Assembly (NCBI GenBank): GCA_965203755.1
Contig: OZ241910.1
Coordinates: 682,001 to 746,000, forward strand
Origin: UBA6055 sp965203755
GTDB lineage: Bacteria; Chloroflexota; Anaerolineae; Aggregatilineales; Phototrophicaceae
Direction: 5' to 3'
Length of the DNA stretch: 64,000 bases
A program made the position numbers and the translations under genes. Positions within the stretch are counted from its first letter, which is position 1; every line of letters starts with the position of its first letter. A model generated the notes under the pieces. The model was not told where the DNA came from. It saw nothing but the letters and a program-made list of their open reading frames with translations, and made no database searches. Of the stretch, positions 25,442 to 35,088 are shown in pieces.

Positions 25442-26701
25442 CTATAGGAGAGGCTTGAATGAATCCGAAACTGGCGCTAGGCCGGCGTCATTGACATTCG
25501 GGGATTCGGACTGAAAGTCAGCGTCAGCCTTCATCACGGTGAACAGAAAGTGTCCACCCTTGCTTTGGCTGTTGCCTTCAGCCCGGATCCGGCCGCCGTG
25601 CGCTTCGACGATATGCTTGCAAATCGCCAGCCCCAGGCCAGTTCCTTCGGCTCCAGAACGGGACACATCCACCTGATAAAAACGTTCAAAGATGCGCTCG
25701 CGCAGATCATCAGGAACACCGGGACCGTTGTCAAACACAGCGATGACAACTTCGTCTCCTTGTTCGGTGGCAGTAATCGTTATGGCTTCTTTTGGCGGCG
25801 ACCATTTGATGGCGTTGTGAATCAAGTTGGCGAGGACTCGCCTTAGCTGGTCGGCATCGCAAAGGACATCATATTTTCCGCCGACGCGGCTGACGATGGT
25901 CAAATCCTTCATTTCAGCCTGCGAGCCAAGCCGTTCAATGGCATCATCGACAACCTGCTTTAATGGAGTCCGCACCAGCTTCATAATCGCCTGACCCGAT
26001 TCAATCATGGACAGGTCAAGCAATTCCTGCGCCAGCCACAGCAAAGCATCGGTTTCCATTGCAATTTCCTTGAGCGACTGAATGCTGGCTTTGCGCTTGG
26101 GTCGGTCATCATCCAGGAACAAACCTTCGATAATGAGGCGAATGCGGGTAATCGGCGTGCGTAATTCGTGAGAGATATTGGCGACCAGGTCGCGGCGAGC
26201 GCGATTCAAGCTAACCAAATGGGTGATATCCTGCATGGCGATGCCAATAAAACGACGGTCATCATCGACATTCACCACCTGCGTTTTGGCGCGGTAATGA
26301 GCAGCGGCTATCATAAACTGTTCTTCGAGGCTGTCTTTGTCTTTCAATGCGTATTGAACAAGATGAATCAAGTCTGGCGAGTGAATCACATCGTCCAGCT
26401 TTTTGCCGATGGCGCCGCTTTCGCCAAGTAAACCCTCTGCTGCGGCATTATACGCCAGGATGGCGCATTCTTCGTCCAAGAGAATAACGAGATCAAAAGC
26501 AGCGTTTGAAATCGTTGTAAAAACAGCCTTGCTTTTGAGGTTTTCGCGTTCGGTCACGTCGAGTTGCGAGCGCAATTCCCGAATGGCCGCATCGCGGCTG
26601 TGGATGCCGCGCTTGAGCATACTGACCTTCTCAAGCTGGCGATAGCTGTAATATGCCAAGCCGATTGAGACCATCGCGGCAAGCGCGAAAACAACTTCCA
26701 T
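25442..26701 (-). CDS. PhoR-like membrane sensor histidine kinase
   Basis: About 419 residues. One N-terminal helix (residues 3-20), a short coiled coil (about 25-55), a PAS domain (about 60-165, CAILAYNAAAEGLLGESGAI), a HisKA dimerisation helix with the phospho-accepting His in NISHELRTPITRIR (about 185), and a HATPase domain with N-box NLIHNAIKWSPP, DNGPGVPDD and GTGLGLAICKHI. There is no extracytoplasmic sensing domain, so signal input is probably via PAS. The ATG at 26701 lies two bases after the regulator's stop with GAGG seven bases upstream, so the pair is translationally linked. The signal is not identifiable; PhoR of phosphate control is the closest architecture, but no pst or phoU genes are nearby. 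Confidence 0.9.
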   Translation of the reverse strand: MEVVFALAAMVSIGLAYYSYRQLEKVSMLKRGIHSRDAAIRELRSQLDVTERENLKSKAVFTTISNAAFDLVILLDEECAILAYNAAAEGLLGESGAIGKKLDDVIHSPDLIHLVQYALKDKDSLEEQFMIAAAHYRAKTQVVNVDDDRRFIGIAMQDITHLVSLNRARRDLVANISHELRTPITRIRLIIEGLFLDDDRPKRKASIQSLKEIAMETDALLWLAQELLDLSMIESGQAIMKLVRTPLKQVVDDAIERLGSQAEMKDLTIVSRVGGKYDVLCDADQLRRVLANLIHNAIKWSPPKEAITITATEQGDEVVIAVFDNGPGVPDDLRERIFERFYQVDVSRSGAEGTGLGLAICKHIVEAHGGRIRAEGNSQSKGGHFLFTVMKADADFQSESPNVNDAGLAPVSDSFKPLL

Positions 26702-26703
26702 AT

Positions 26704-27393
26704 TCAATCCTCAAAACGGTAGCCGACGCCGCGAACGGTGCTGATGCGTTTGGGACTGGAGGGATTGTCCTCTATTTTTTCACGAAGCCAGCGAATGTGA
26801 ACATCGACGGTGCGTTTGTCAACAAAATAATCATAGCCCCAGACCTTGGTCAGAATCAAGTCGCGGGACAAAACCGCATTTTTGTTACGCATAAGCTCGG
26901 TCAATAAATCAAACTCTTTGTTGCTAAGTTTGACTTCAACATCGCCCTTATAGGCGCGGCGACCTGATAAATCCAGCCGCAGGTCGTGCGAGACTAATTC
27001 ATGGCGCAGGTTTTGATCTGGCAAGGGGCGCCGCATCTGCACGCGCACCCGCGCCAAAAATTCATGCAGGCCAAAGGGCTTAACGACATAATCATCGGCG
27101 CCATAATCCAGTCCGTGGACTTTATCCCCCTCGGTGCCGCGTGCGGTTAGGATAATGATGGGCATATTGGGAATTTTCTTATCGTTTCGTATGCGGCGGC
27201 ACAAACTAAGCCCGTCCAGGCCCGGCAGCATAATATCAAGCACGATGAGGTCATAGACATCATTACGCGCCAATTCCCAGCCGGTCTCGCCATCAAGGGC
27301 TTTGAACACCTCATAGCCTTCAACGCGGAGATTATCGGCAAGATTGGCAATCAGCTTTTCGTCGTCTTCTACAATCAGGATTTTTTTTGCCAT
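26704..27393 (-). CDS. OmpR/PhoB-family response regulator
   Basis: A 229-residue DNA-binding regulator. The receiver domain (1-120) has the acidic pocket EDDE, the phospho-acceptor Asp in LIVLDIMLPG, the Thr in ILTARG and the Lys in VVKPFG. The winged-helix domain (about 130-227) ends with the recognition-helix segment KRTVDVHIRWLREKIE and the wing RGVGYRFED. Start at ATG 27393 (MAKKILIVEDDE); the 12 residues that could be added upstream are not family-like. It is immediately followed by its histidine kinase. Targets are unknown; the divergent ABC operon is separated by a riboswitch leader and need not be controlled by it. Confidence 0.92.
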   Translation of the reverse strand: MAKKILIVEDDEKLIANLADNLRVEGYEVFKALDGETGWELARNDVYDLIVLDIMLPGLDGLSLCRRIRNDKKIPNMPIIILTARGTEGDKVHGLDYGADDYVVKPFGLHEFLARVRVQMRRPLPDQNLRHELVSHDLRLDLSGRRAYKGDVEVKLSNKEFDLLTELMRNKNAVLSRDLILTKVWGYDYFVDKRTVDVHIRWLREKIEDNPSSPKRISTVRGVGYRFED

Positions 27394-27508
27394 AGATGCC
27401 GTCCAAAGTACACCGATAAACACCAGCATACCAGCAGAATGCTAAATCTATGTTAAAACATCTGGCAAGTGTCTTAAAGAAGGCGAAGCCGCCATCGCGA
27501 TTCGCTTT

Positions 27509-28471
27509 TCAGAAATCGTGGATTGCCCGAATACCCGCCAGCGATGATGCCGACCGAACCGCGCCGCGGATGGAACTCGCCACCAGGTCAGCGGCATAAG
27601 CGCCGATGATGGTGGGCCAAGCGGGGATTTCTCCAGTCGCCAATGCGAATATCGTATCCCCGTCAAACATCGTATGAGATGGATTGACGGCTCTGGCGAT
27701 GCCATCATGCGACATCTGGGCGACTTTATGCGCCTGCGCCTTGTTCAGCTTTCCGTTCGTGGCGACGACCCCAATCACCGTATTTTCACGTTCGGACGAT
27801 GCGCGCCGGCTGTCAATCATAGCGGTCAGGGCCGTCAGCGCCGGGGCAAAGCCGCGGTCATCTTCAGTCCGCAGGCCCGCCAGAATTTGTCCATGTTCGT
27901 CGATGACATTGCCGAAGGCATTGACTGCGACTAGGGCAGCGATAATCAGGCCATTCTCCAATTCCAGCGCCGCTGAACCGATCCCGCCCTTGGATGCGCG
28001 GGCGTTGCCCAGGAACGCCCCGACCCTAGCGCCGGTTCCGGCGCCGACGCTGCCGCAGGTCACTGCCGCCGAAGCTGCGTTTTCACAAGCCCGATAGCCG
28101 TAGTCTGCGTCTGGATAGACTCCTTTGGGCCCAACAGTTAAATCAAATAAAATCGCCGTTGGCACTATCGGAACGACCACGCCGCTTCCTGATTTATAGC
28201 CTGTCCCTCGTTCTTCATGCCAGCGCATGACTCCATCAGCCGTTGCCAGCCCAAAGGCGCTGCCGCCAGACAGCATCACCGCCGTCACCTCATCCACTCG
28301 ATTATGCGCTTGCAGCAGGTCAGTCTCGCGCGTGCCGGGCGCGCCGCCGCGGACATCGACCGCGCCGGTCGTTTTTGGCGGGCATAACACCACCGTGCAT
28401 CCGGTCGCGCCCTGTCTGTCGGTAACATGCCCGACTTTGATGCCGGGTACGGCCGTCAACGTGTTATTCAT
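27509..28471 (-). CDS. P1-family self-processing peptidase (DmpA/BapA-like, peptidase S58)
   Basis: A 320-residue N-terminal-nucleophile hydrolase of the S58/DmpA family, which cleaves amide or peptide bonds at the N-terminal residue of small substrates after autocleavage into alpha and beta chains. Hallmarks: PGIKVGHVTD at the N-terminus, MLSGGSAFGLATADGVMRW (oxyanion region) and RENTVIGVVATNGKL, where cleavage before the Thr would expose the nucleophile (Ser or Thr in the family). GTGARVGAFLG and SKGGIGSA are also conserved. I start at ATG 28471 (MNNTLTAVPGIKVG), which overlaps the stop of the DUF2007 gene by eight bases. Substrate unknown; beta-aminopeptidase or D-esterase activity are both known in the family. 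Confidence 0.88.
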   Translation of the reverse strand: MNNTLTAVPGIKVGHVTDRQGATGCTVVLCPPKTTGAVDVRGGAPGTRETDLLQAHNRVDEVTAVMLSGGSAFGLATADGVMRWHEERGTGYKSGSGVVVPIVPTAILFDLTVGPKGVYPDADYGYRACENAASAAVTCGSVGAGTGARVGAFLGNARASKGGIGSAALELENGLIIAALVAVNAFGNVIDEHGQILAGLRTEDDRGFAPALTALTAMIDSRRASSERENTVIGVVATNGKLNKAQAHKVAQMSHDGIARAVNPSHTMFDGDTIFALATGEIPAWPTIIGAYAADLVASSIRGAVRSASSLAGIRAIHDF

Positions 28472-28808
28472 CGTCTTCATCTTCGACATCATACTCGGCG
28501 CCATCCTCGTCGTCCCGCCAAATCAACCGCAGCCTGTCGGTATTGGCTTCAAGCTGGCTGTCGGCAGCCGGAAACAATATGGCGGCGGCTCTTTCATAAT
28601 CCGCCGGGGAAACCAGCACCTTGACTTCCCCGAGATGTCCAAGGGTAATGCCCAGCGCCGTTGCCCCCGCTTCCTGGTGAATCATGGACGGAACATCATT
28701 CGCGCCCAATTTCCCGGCCATGATGTGCGCTTCTTGCAAATTGTGGGTAACATAAATGGCAATCCATTCCGGGCCTTGAGGTGTTTTGCGAGTTGACTGC
28801 ATTGCCAT
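28464..28808 (-). CDS. DUF2007 putative signal-transducing protein
   Basis: A 114-residue soluble protein. Residues 8-85 (WIAIYVTHNLQEAHIMAGKL, then GHLGEVKVLVSPADYERA) match the DUF2007 pattern: a small alpha-beta domain with an early helix and a late VLVSPADYERAAAIL strand-helix pair. The C-terminal 20 residues are almost all acidic (DDEDGAEYDVEDEDDE). The ATG at 28808 has GGAG six bases upstream, so the longer frame to 28895 is rejected. It overlaps the start of the P1-family peptidase gene. Biochemical function is unknown. Confidence 0.75.
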   Translation of the reverse strand: MAMQSTRKTPQGPEWIAIYVTHNLQEAHIMAGKLGANDVPSMIHQEAGATALGITLGHLGEVKVLVSPADYERAAAILFPAADSQLEANTDRLRLIWRDDEDGAEYDVEDEDDE

Positions 28809-28827
28809 ATAAGTCTCCGGTGTGACA

Positions 28828-29061
28828 CTAACAGGGATCCGAATCCCGTACGAAACGTTCAATGACTGCCTGCGACTCATCAACTGTTCGGCCACATGAG
28901 CGGTAATAATTGTACATCCAGTTAAACACCTGACTCATCGCCTGCGGGACGGTTTCTTGCGGGTTGTAGAGCAGCCAAAACGAGGCATATTCAGCGACGA
29001 AGGCGTCCAAAGTCGGGTATGATTTTGTGCGAGGTTTGAATGACTGGAGTACCGTCGTCAT
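28828..29061 (-). CDS. Hypothetical small protein
   Basis: A 77-residue reading frame between the 5S gene and the DUF2007 gene, with plausible amino-acid composition (PTLDAFVAEYASFWLLYNPQ, then FNWMYNYYRSCGRTVDESQA). It is soluble and rich in aromatic residues. No family is recognised. It overlaps the 3' end of another short frame (28991-29200) in a different register, so at most one of the two is likely to be real, or they are parts of one gene broken by a frameshift. Confidence 0.4.
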   Translation of the reverse strand: MTTVLQSFKPRTKSYPTLDAFVAEYASFWLLYNPQETVPQAMSQVFNWMYNYYRSCGRTVDESQAVIERFVRDSDPC

Positions 29062-29200
29062 AGAAGATATAATGAAGGGTTGAATTTTCGTCTCGCGTTA
29101 GGAGATTACTTTTGAGGTTGTTCACACCCATGAAGTAGACAAAGAAAAGGTAGCCGACCACAACCATGAGTTGAAAGAAATATCGACTGCTTCTCTTCAT
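28991..29200 (-). CDS. Hypothetical single-helix membrane peptide
   Basis: A 69-residue frame that starts 57 bases downstream of the 5S rRNA gene. It has a basic N-terminus (MKRSSRYFF), one hydrophobic helix (QLMVVVGYLFFVYFMGV) and a polar tail. There is no clear ribosome-binding site. It could be a small membrane protein cotranscribed with the rRNA, or a chance frame. It shares 71 bases with 28828-29061 in another register. Confidence 0.3.
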   Translation of the reverse strand: MKRSSRYFFQLMVVVGYLFFVYFMGVNNLKSNLLTRDENSTLHYIFYDDGTPVIQTSHKIIPDFGRLRR

Positions 29201-29257
29201 GCAGTAGGCTCCAGCAACACAACCACAGAAGGCGAGGTTTGGTGTGTTGGTGATGGT

Positions 29258-29382
29258 GTCTGTTGGCAGCGACATACTCTCCCACATCGTCGCCAATGCA
29301 GTACCATCCGCGCTCGCAGGCTTAACTTCCGGGTTCGAAATGAGACCGGGTGTACCCCCACGGCTCTAGCCACCAACAGACA
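29258..29382 (-). rRNA. rrf: 5S ribosomal RNA
   Basis: The minus strand carries the 5S pattern: GGTGGCTAGAGCCGTGGGGG near the 5' end, then GAACCCGGAAGTTAAGCC and a 3' part GTATGTCGCTGCCAAC. The terminal helix is unusually long and exact: TGTCTGTTGG at the 5' end pairs with CCAACAGACA at the 3' end. It lies about 100 bases downstream of the 23S 3' end. No T-rich terminator is obvious after it. Confidence 0.93.
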
Positions 29383-29484
29383 ACCCAACACACCAGCAAC
29401 AGCCAAACAATCAACGCTCTCACATAACACAACCGCACACGCACGCACATCAGACCAGCCCGCAACCCCGCACCATATACACGG

Positions 29485-32395
<2,911 letters not shown>

Positions 32396-32463
32396 GTATT
32401 ACCTTCGCGTTGACTATTCAACTGTTAATATGCACCCGACCACCAATACAGCAGCCGACCCTG

Positions 32464-32537
32464 TGGAGACAAAGGGACTCGAACCCTTGACCTCCTCGGT
32501 GCAAACGAGACGCTCTCCCAAACTGAGCTATGTCCCC
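32464..32537 (-). tRNA. tRNA-Ala (anticodon TGC)
   Basis: The minus strand folds as a cloverleaf: acceptor GGGGACA with TGTCTCC (one G-U), D-arm GCTCAGTTTGGGAGAGC, anticodon stem TCTCG/CGAGG with loop TTTGCAC (anticodon TGC), and T-arm AAGGGTTCGAGTCCCTT. CCA is not fully encoded. This tRNA usually sits next to tRNA-Ile in the 16S-23S spacer; here it is 5.7 kb away from it but still 70 bases from 23S. Confidence 0.97.
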
Positions 32538-32551
32538 CAACAGGAATAACT

Positions 32552-32580
32552 ATCATCACATACAATCAATAACCTGTCAA
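32552..32580 (-). promoter_or_regulatory. Candidate promoter for tRNA-Ala-23S-5S
   Basis: On the minus strand a perfect -35 TTGACA (32575-32580) is followed after 17 bases by GATGAT (32552-32557, four of six matches to TATAAT). The start point would fall near 32545, about eight bases before the tRNA-Ala 5' end at 32537. Its -35 context CTTGACAG is the same as in the promoter before 16S. It lies just downstream of the IS1-like element, so it can drive the second half of the split locus independently. Confidence 0.65.
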
Positions 32581-32587
32581 GACCCAA

Positions 32588-32595
32588 TCTCCAAC
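32588..32595. repeat. Imperfect target-site duplication, left side
   Basis: TCTCCAAC directly outside the left inverted repeat corresponds to TTTCCAAC at 33395-33402 outside the right one (seven of eight bases). Eight to nine bases is the usual target duplication of IS1-type elements. Confidence 0.6.
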
Positions 32596-32610
32596 GGGAG
32601 TGGTGAATAT
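32596..32610. repeat. IS terminal inverted repeat, left
   Basis: GGGAGTGGTGAATAT is the exact reverse complement of 33380-33394. It lies just after the transposase stop codon region. Confidence 0.85.
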
Positions 32611-33077
32611 CATGGATATACAAAGTCTTTGAGGTGAACAGGATAACCCGGATGCTGCCGGCGATGCAATTGTCGCCGATTCCAAGCATAGACAAACAGC
32701 TTGACATTCCGCACAAGCGCCTTGACACAGCGCGAAAAACAACGCGAACGGCGACGCAAACGCGCCAGATAATGACGCAATTCGGCATTCACCCCTTCCA
32801 CCCGATAGGTCTCATGCTTGTTAGGCATTGGCGTGTGTATGCCCGGATGGTAAATCAAGCCTTTGTAAGCAGCCATCAAATCACTGTAGTGCCAAGCAGC
32901 CTTCGGACTCTGATCAACCAAGCCCTGCAAGATCGCCTCATCTCGTCGCCGGCTCACCCGAAAACCCACAATACAACTGCTGGCTCGCTCAACCAAAGTG
33001 ATTATGTACCATCTATTTTTTTCGCCCGACAAAAGTGTACAACTCATCCATCTCAACGATATGCAAGGGACTTTCAT
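32610..33077 (-). CDS. IS1-like transposase, catalytic part (InsB-like, orfB)
   Basis: The DDE part of the transposase, 155 codons in this frame. Family-like sequence starts after about residue 20 (KNRWYIITLVERASSCIVGF), then the second Asp in YSDLMAAYKG and the Glu in VEGVNAELRHYLARL, followed by the basic RRRSRCFSRC stretch. The first catalytic Asp (EMDELYTFVG) is encoded at the end of orfA. Joining the two needs a shift at the A7 run (33016-33022) into the +1 register. Classical IS1 uses a -1 shift, so this copy relies on loss of one A during transcription, a +1 event, or is inactivated by an indel. Confidence 0.8.
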   Translation of the reverse strand: MKVPCISLRWMSCTLLSGEKNRWYIITLVERASSCIVGFRVSRRRDEAILQGLVDQSPKAAWHYSDLMAAYKGLIYHPGIHTPMPNKHETYRVEGVNAELRHYLARLRRRSRCFSRCVKALVRNVKLFVYAWNRRQLHRRQHPGYPVHLKDFVYP

Positions 33078-33354
33078 CAGGTGTCACAGCCGGCGACAGC
33101 TGATCGGCATGGGCTTTGACCCAATTGATGACGGTAACATGATGCACACCCAAATGACGCCCAATCTGACGATAACTTAGACCATCCGCATAGAAGCGCA
33201 CCGCTCGGCGGCGCATCTCATCGCTGTACATCTGGCTGGGTTGGGGCGTGTAACGGCGGTCGCAAGGCTTGCGCCGATACCTTTGACTGCCAGCGCCGGT
33301 GCGCCCGGCCTTGATCTGATGTTCTGTGTTTTGACAATAGGGACATTGGTTCAT
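33013..33354 (-). CDS. IS1-like transposase N-terminal part (InsA-like, orfA)
   Basis: About 113 residues. An N-terminal zinc knuckle (MNQCPYCQ, then YRRKPCDRRY) is followed by a helix-turn-helix (RRRAVRFYADGLSYRQIGRH, then HHVTVINWVKAH), the DNA-binding half of IS1-type transposases. It ends with DELYTFVGRKK and a stop right after the A7 run. The ATG at 33354 is preferred over a GTG at 33360. orfB overlaps its last 65 bases. Confidence 0.82.
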   Translation of the reverse strand: MNQCPYCQNTEHQIKAGRTGAGSQRYRRKPCDRRYTPQPSQMYSDEMRRRAVRFYADGLSYRQIGRHLGVHHVTVINWVKAHADQLSPAVTPDESPLHIVEMDELYTFVGRKK

Positions 33355-33379
33355 AGACACATTTTAACATACAGCCTTA

Positions 33380-33394
33380 ATATTCACCACTCCC
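33380..33394. repeat. IS terminal inverted repeat, right
   Basis: ATATTCACCACTCCC, the exact complement of 32596-32610, lies 25 bases upstream of the orfA start on the minus strand. Confidence 0.85.
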
Positions 33395-33402
33395 TTTCCA
33401 AC
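33395..33402. repeat. Imperfect target-site duplication, right side
   Basis: TTTCCAAC, matching TCTCCAAC at 32588-32595 in seven of eight bases. The single mismatch suggests an insertion old enough to have drifted. Confidence 0.6.
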
Positions 33403-33416
33403 AATCTGAACAAAAA

Positions 33417-34964
33417 CTAAAGACCGCGATTGATCCGAAAAATGATGCCGCTTTCCAGCTGCGCCACCTGTTCCAACTCTGGCATAGACTCCAATTCGGC
33501 GGGCCCGTAGCTGTATTGCCAGTAAGGGTCAGGGTAAAGAAACCAAACCAGCCAATCGCCCTCATCAGCCGCCGCGACCGTTTCGTACAGCCCCGCCAGG
33601 TCTTGCGGCAGATAACTAAAGTCACTGAGGGCGTGTTCGGCGTAGAGGTACAAAACTGCCTGTTTTGAGTAACGGACATAGTTGAGAAAGAACCTGCCCG
33701 ACGCTTGCTGTCGAATGAAGCGGAGCGTCTCGTTATTCACCACATGGGACATTGCATGATACTTGTGTTCACCTTCGCCCTGGTTTGCCCTGATAATGGC
33801 CTGCCGGTTCAGTTCAGCGATGCCGCCCAGCCAGATGAAAAGCAGCGCCGCCAGCAGGATAGTCCCCCGCCGCCGCAACCGCATCAGCCAGCGGTCCAGC
33901 GCAAAGACCAGCGCGAACATCAGCGGGATGTAGAGCGGCGTCCAGTATCTGCTGTGCCAGCCGCCAATATCATAACTCGTGATCTTGGTCAGGATGAACA
34001 TGAAGGTCAGATAGACCAGTATAAAGCCGCCGCACAGACAGAGGGAACCCCACCTCGGCCACCATTTCGGCTGCTGATACGCGCGAATGAATGCAAAGCC
34101 GACGGCAATGACAAGCGCAAACAGCACAGCCGACCCCAGCGCAACAGCCGACCCCAACGGCAGATCGGGCAGCATCCAGCGTCCCAACGTTGAGAAAGAG
34201 GCATCCACAAACTCCGCCAGGCTGAAGCGCGGCAGCCAACGCTCAAGCCGGTTGCCGAAAGGACCGCCGACGCGCAGCATATTGTACAGCAGCCACAGAC
34301 CCAAGGGCAAACCAGCAGTCAGCAAAAACAGGGCGCCGTGTTTTATTCTCTCCCGCAGCCGCCGACCGGGCTGGAGCAGAAGGAACAGCAGCAGAGTCAT
34401 CAAGAAGGCGATGCCAGCGTAGCGCGTCAGGCAAGCCAAAGCCGTGAACAGCGCCGCCTCAATCAGCGCGGCGGCTTGGTCGCGGCGCCGAAATCGATCC
34501 ATAGAAAACAGCGCCAGCGTAACAAAAAAGATAAAGGGCGGTTCGGACATCGCCGTAGCAAATATGGCAGTCAGCGGCAGCGAGCAGGCAAGCGCCAAAC
34601 TGCCCCACAGCGCCAGCCAGCGCGATTTGATGCATTCCCGCAGCCAGTGTCCAAACGCGAGGACGGTCAGACCAAAGAGCAGGGCGTTGAGCGGGCCGGC
34701 AAGGGCACGCGGGTCAAAGCCGGAAAGCAGCCCCGACAGCGCCAGCAGCGCCGGATACAGCGGCGCAAAGACGGTATAGAGGGGGCCGTTGAATTGCCGC
34801 CACCCTCCCCCAGCCAGCAGGTTGCGAGCCGTCCCGATGAAGTTGACGGCGTCCCAGTGCAGTCCGGGTCCATAGGGATGATTCCGCAGCAGCACCAAAA
34901 CCATGCCCAGCGCCGCCAGCGCGACCAACAACAGGGTGTGCCAGTGTCGAGTGACGCGGTTCAT
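33417..34964 (-). CDS. GT39-like membrane glycosyltransferase in the rRNA spacer (third of three)
   Basis: A 515-residue polytopic protein with about 11 helices. After the first helix the outer loop reads YGPGLHWDAVNFIGTARNLL, with WD at the catalytic-loop position, followed by GPLYTVFAPLYPALLAL. The C-terminal quarter is soluble (NNETLRFIRQQASGRFF). It is nearly identical to the next gene upstream, differing mainly in the C-terminal domain and in some loop residues. The ATG at 34964 has AGGAG five bases upstream, which rejects the longer TTG start. Codirectional with the rRNA genes and followed by the IS1-like element. Function in surface glycosylation is inferred from the family only. Confidence 0.8.
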   Translation of the reverse strand: MNRVTRHWHTLLLVALAALGMVLVLLRNHPYGPGLHWDAVNFIGTARNLLAGGGWRQFNGPLYTVFAPLYPALLALSGLLSGFDPRALAGPLNALLFGLTVLAFGHWLRECIKSRWLALWGSLALACSLPLTAIFATAMSEPPFIFFVTLALFSMDRFRRRDQAAALIEAALFTALACLTRYAGIAFLMTLLLFLLLQPGRRLRERIKHGALFLLTAGLPLGLWLLYNMLRVGGPFGNRLERWLPRFSLAEFVDASFSTLGRWMLPDLPLGSAVALGSAVLFALVIAVGFAFIRAYQQPKWWPRWGSLCLCGGFILVYLTFMFILTKITSYDIGGWHSRYWTPLYIPLMFALVFALDRWLMRLRRRGTILLAALLFIWLGGIAELNRQAIIRANQGEGEHKYHAMSHVVNNETLRFIRQQASGRFFLNYVRYSKQAVLYLYAEHALSDFSYLPQDLAGLYETVAAADEGDWLVWFLYPDPYWQYSYGPAELESMPELEQVAQLESGIIFRINRGL

Positions 34965-34979
34965 TGCAACTCCTGAAAT

Positions 34980-35088
34980 TTCCAATTTTCAATGAAACTA
35001 AAAACCGCGCTTGACCTGAAAAATGATGCCGTCGTCCAGCTGTGCCATCCGTTCCAGTTCCGGCATGGCCTCCAATTCGGCGGGCCCA
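34980..35088 (-). repeat. Identical gene-end segment, copy 1
   Basis: About 109 bases holding the ribosome-binding region of one glycosyltransferase gene and the last ~30 codons of the preceding one are identical to 36567-36675. The match ends abruptly at the codons for YGPAELE. This is the seam of a tandem duplication or of gene conversion. Confidence 0.8.

Larger units (their letters stand above)
32596..33394 (-). mobile_element. IS1-family-like insertion sequence, 799 bases
   Basis: The element is bounded by perfect 15-base inverted repeats: GGGAGTGGTGAATAT at 32596-32610 and its complement at 33380-33394. Flanks carry an imperfect eight-base duplication. It encodes two overlapping frames on the minus strand that resemble IS1 InsA (zinc knuckle plus helix-turn-helix) and InsB (DDE catalytic domain). 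Size, gene order and target duplication fit the IS1 family. It is inserted between the last spacer glycosyltransferase gene and the tRNA-Ala promoter. No second copy exists in the window, so it does not make a composite transposon around the glycosyltransferase genes. Confidence 0.88.

Noticed and set aside
25302..25514. 70-codon plus-strand frame before the ABC operon.
   Set aside because: It overlaps the FMN riboswitch on the other strand and has no ribosome-binding site or family similarity.
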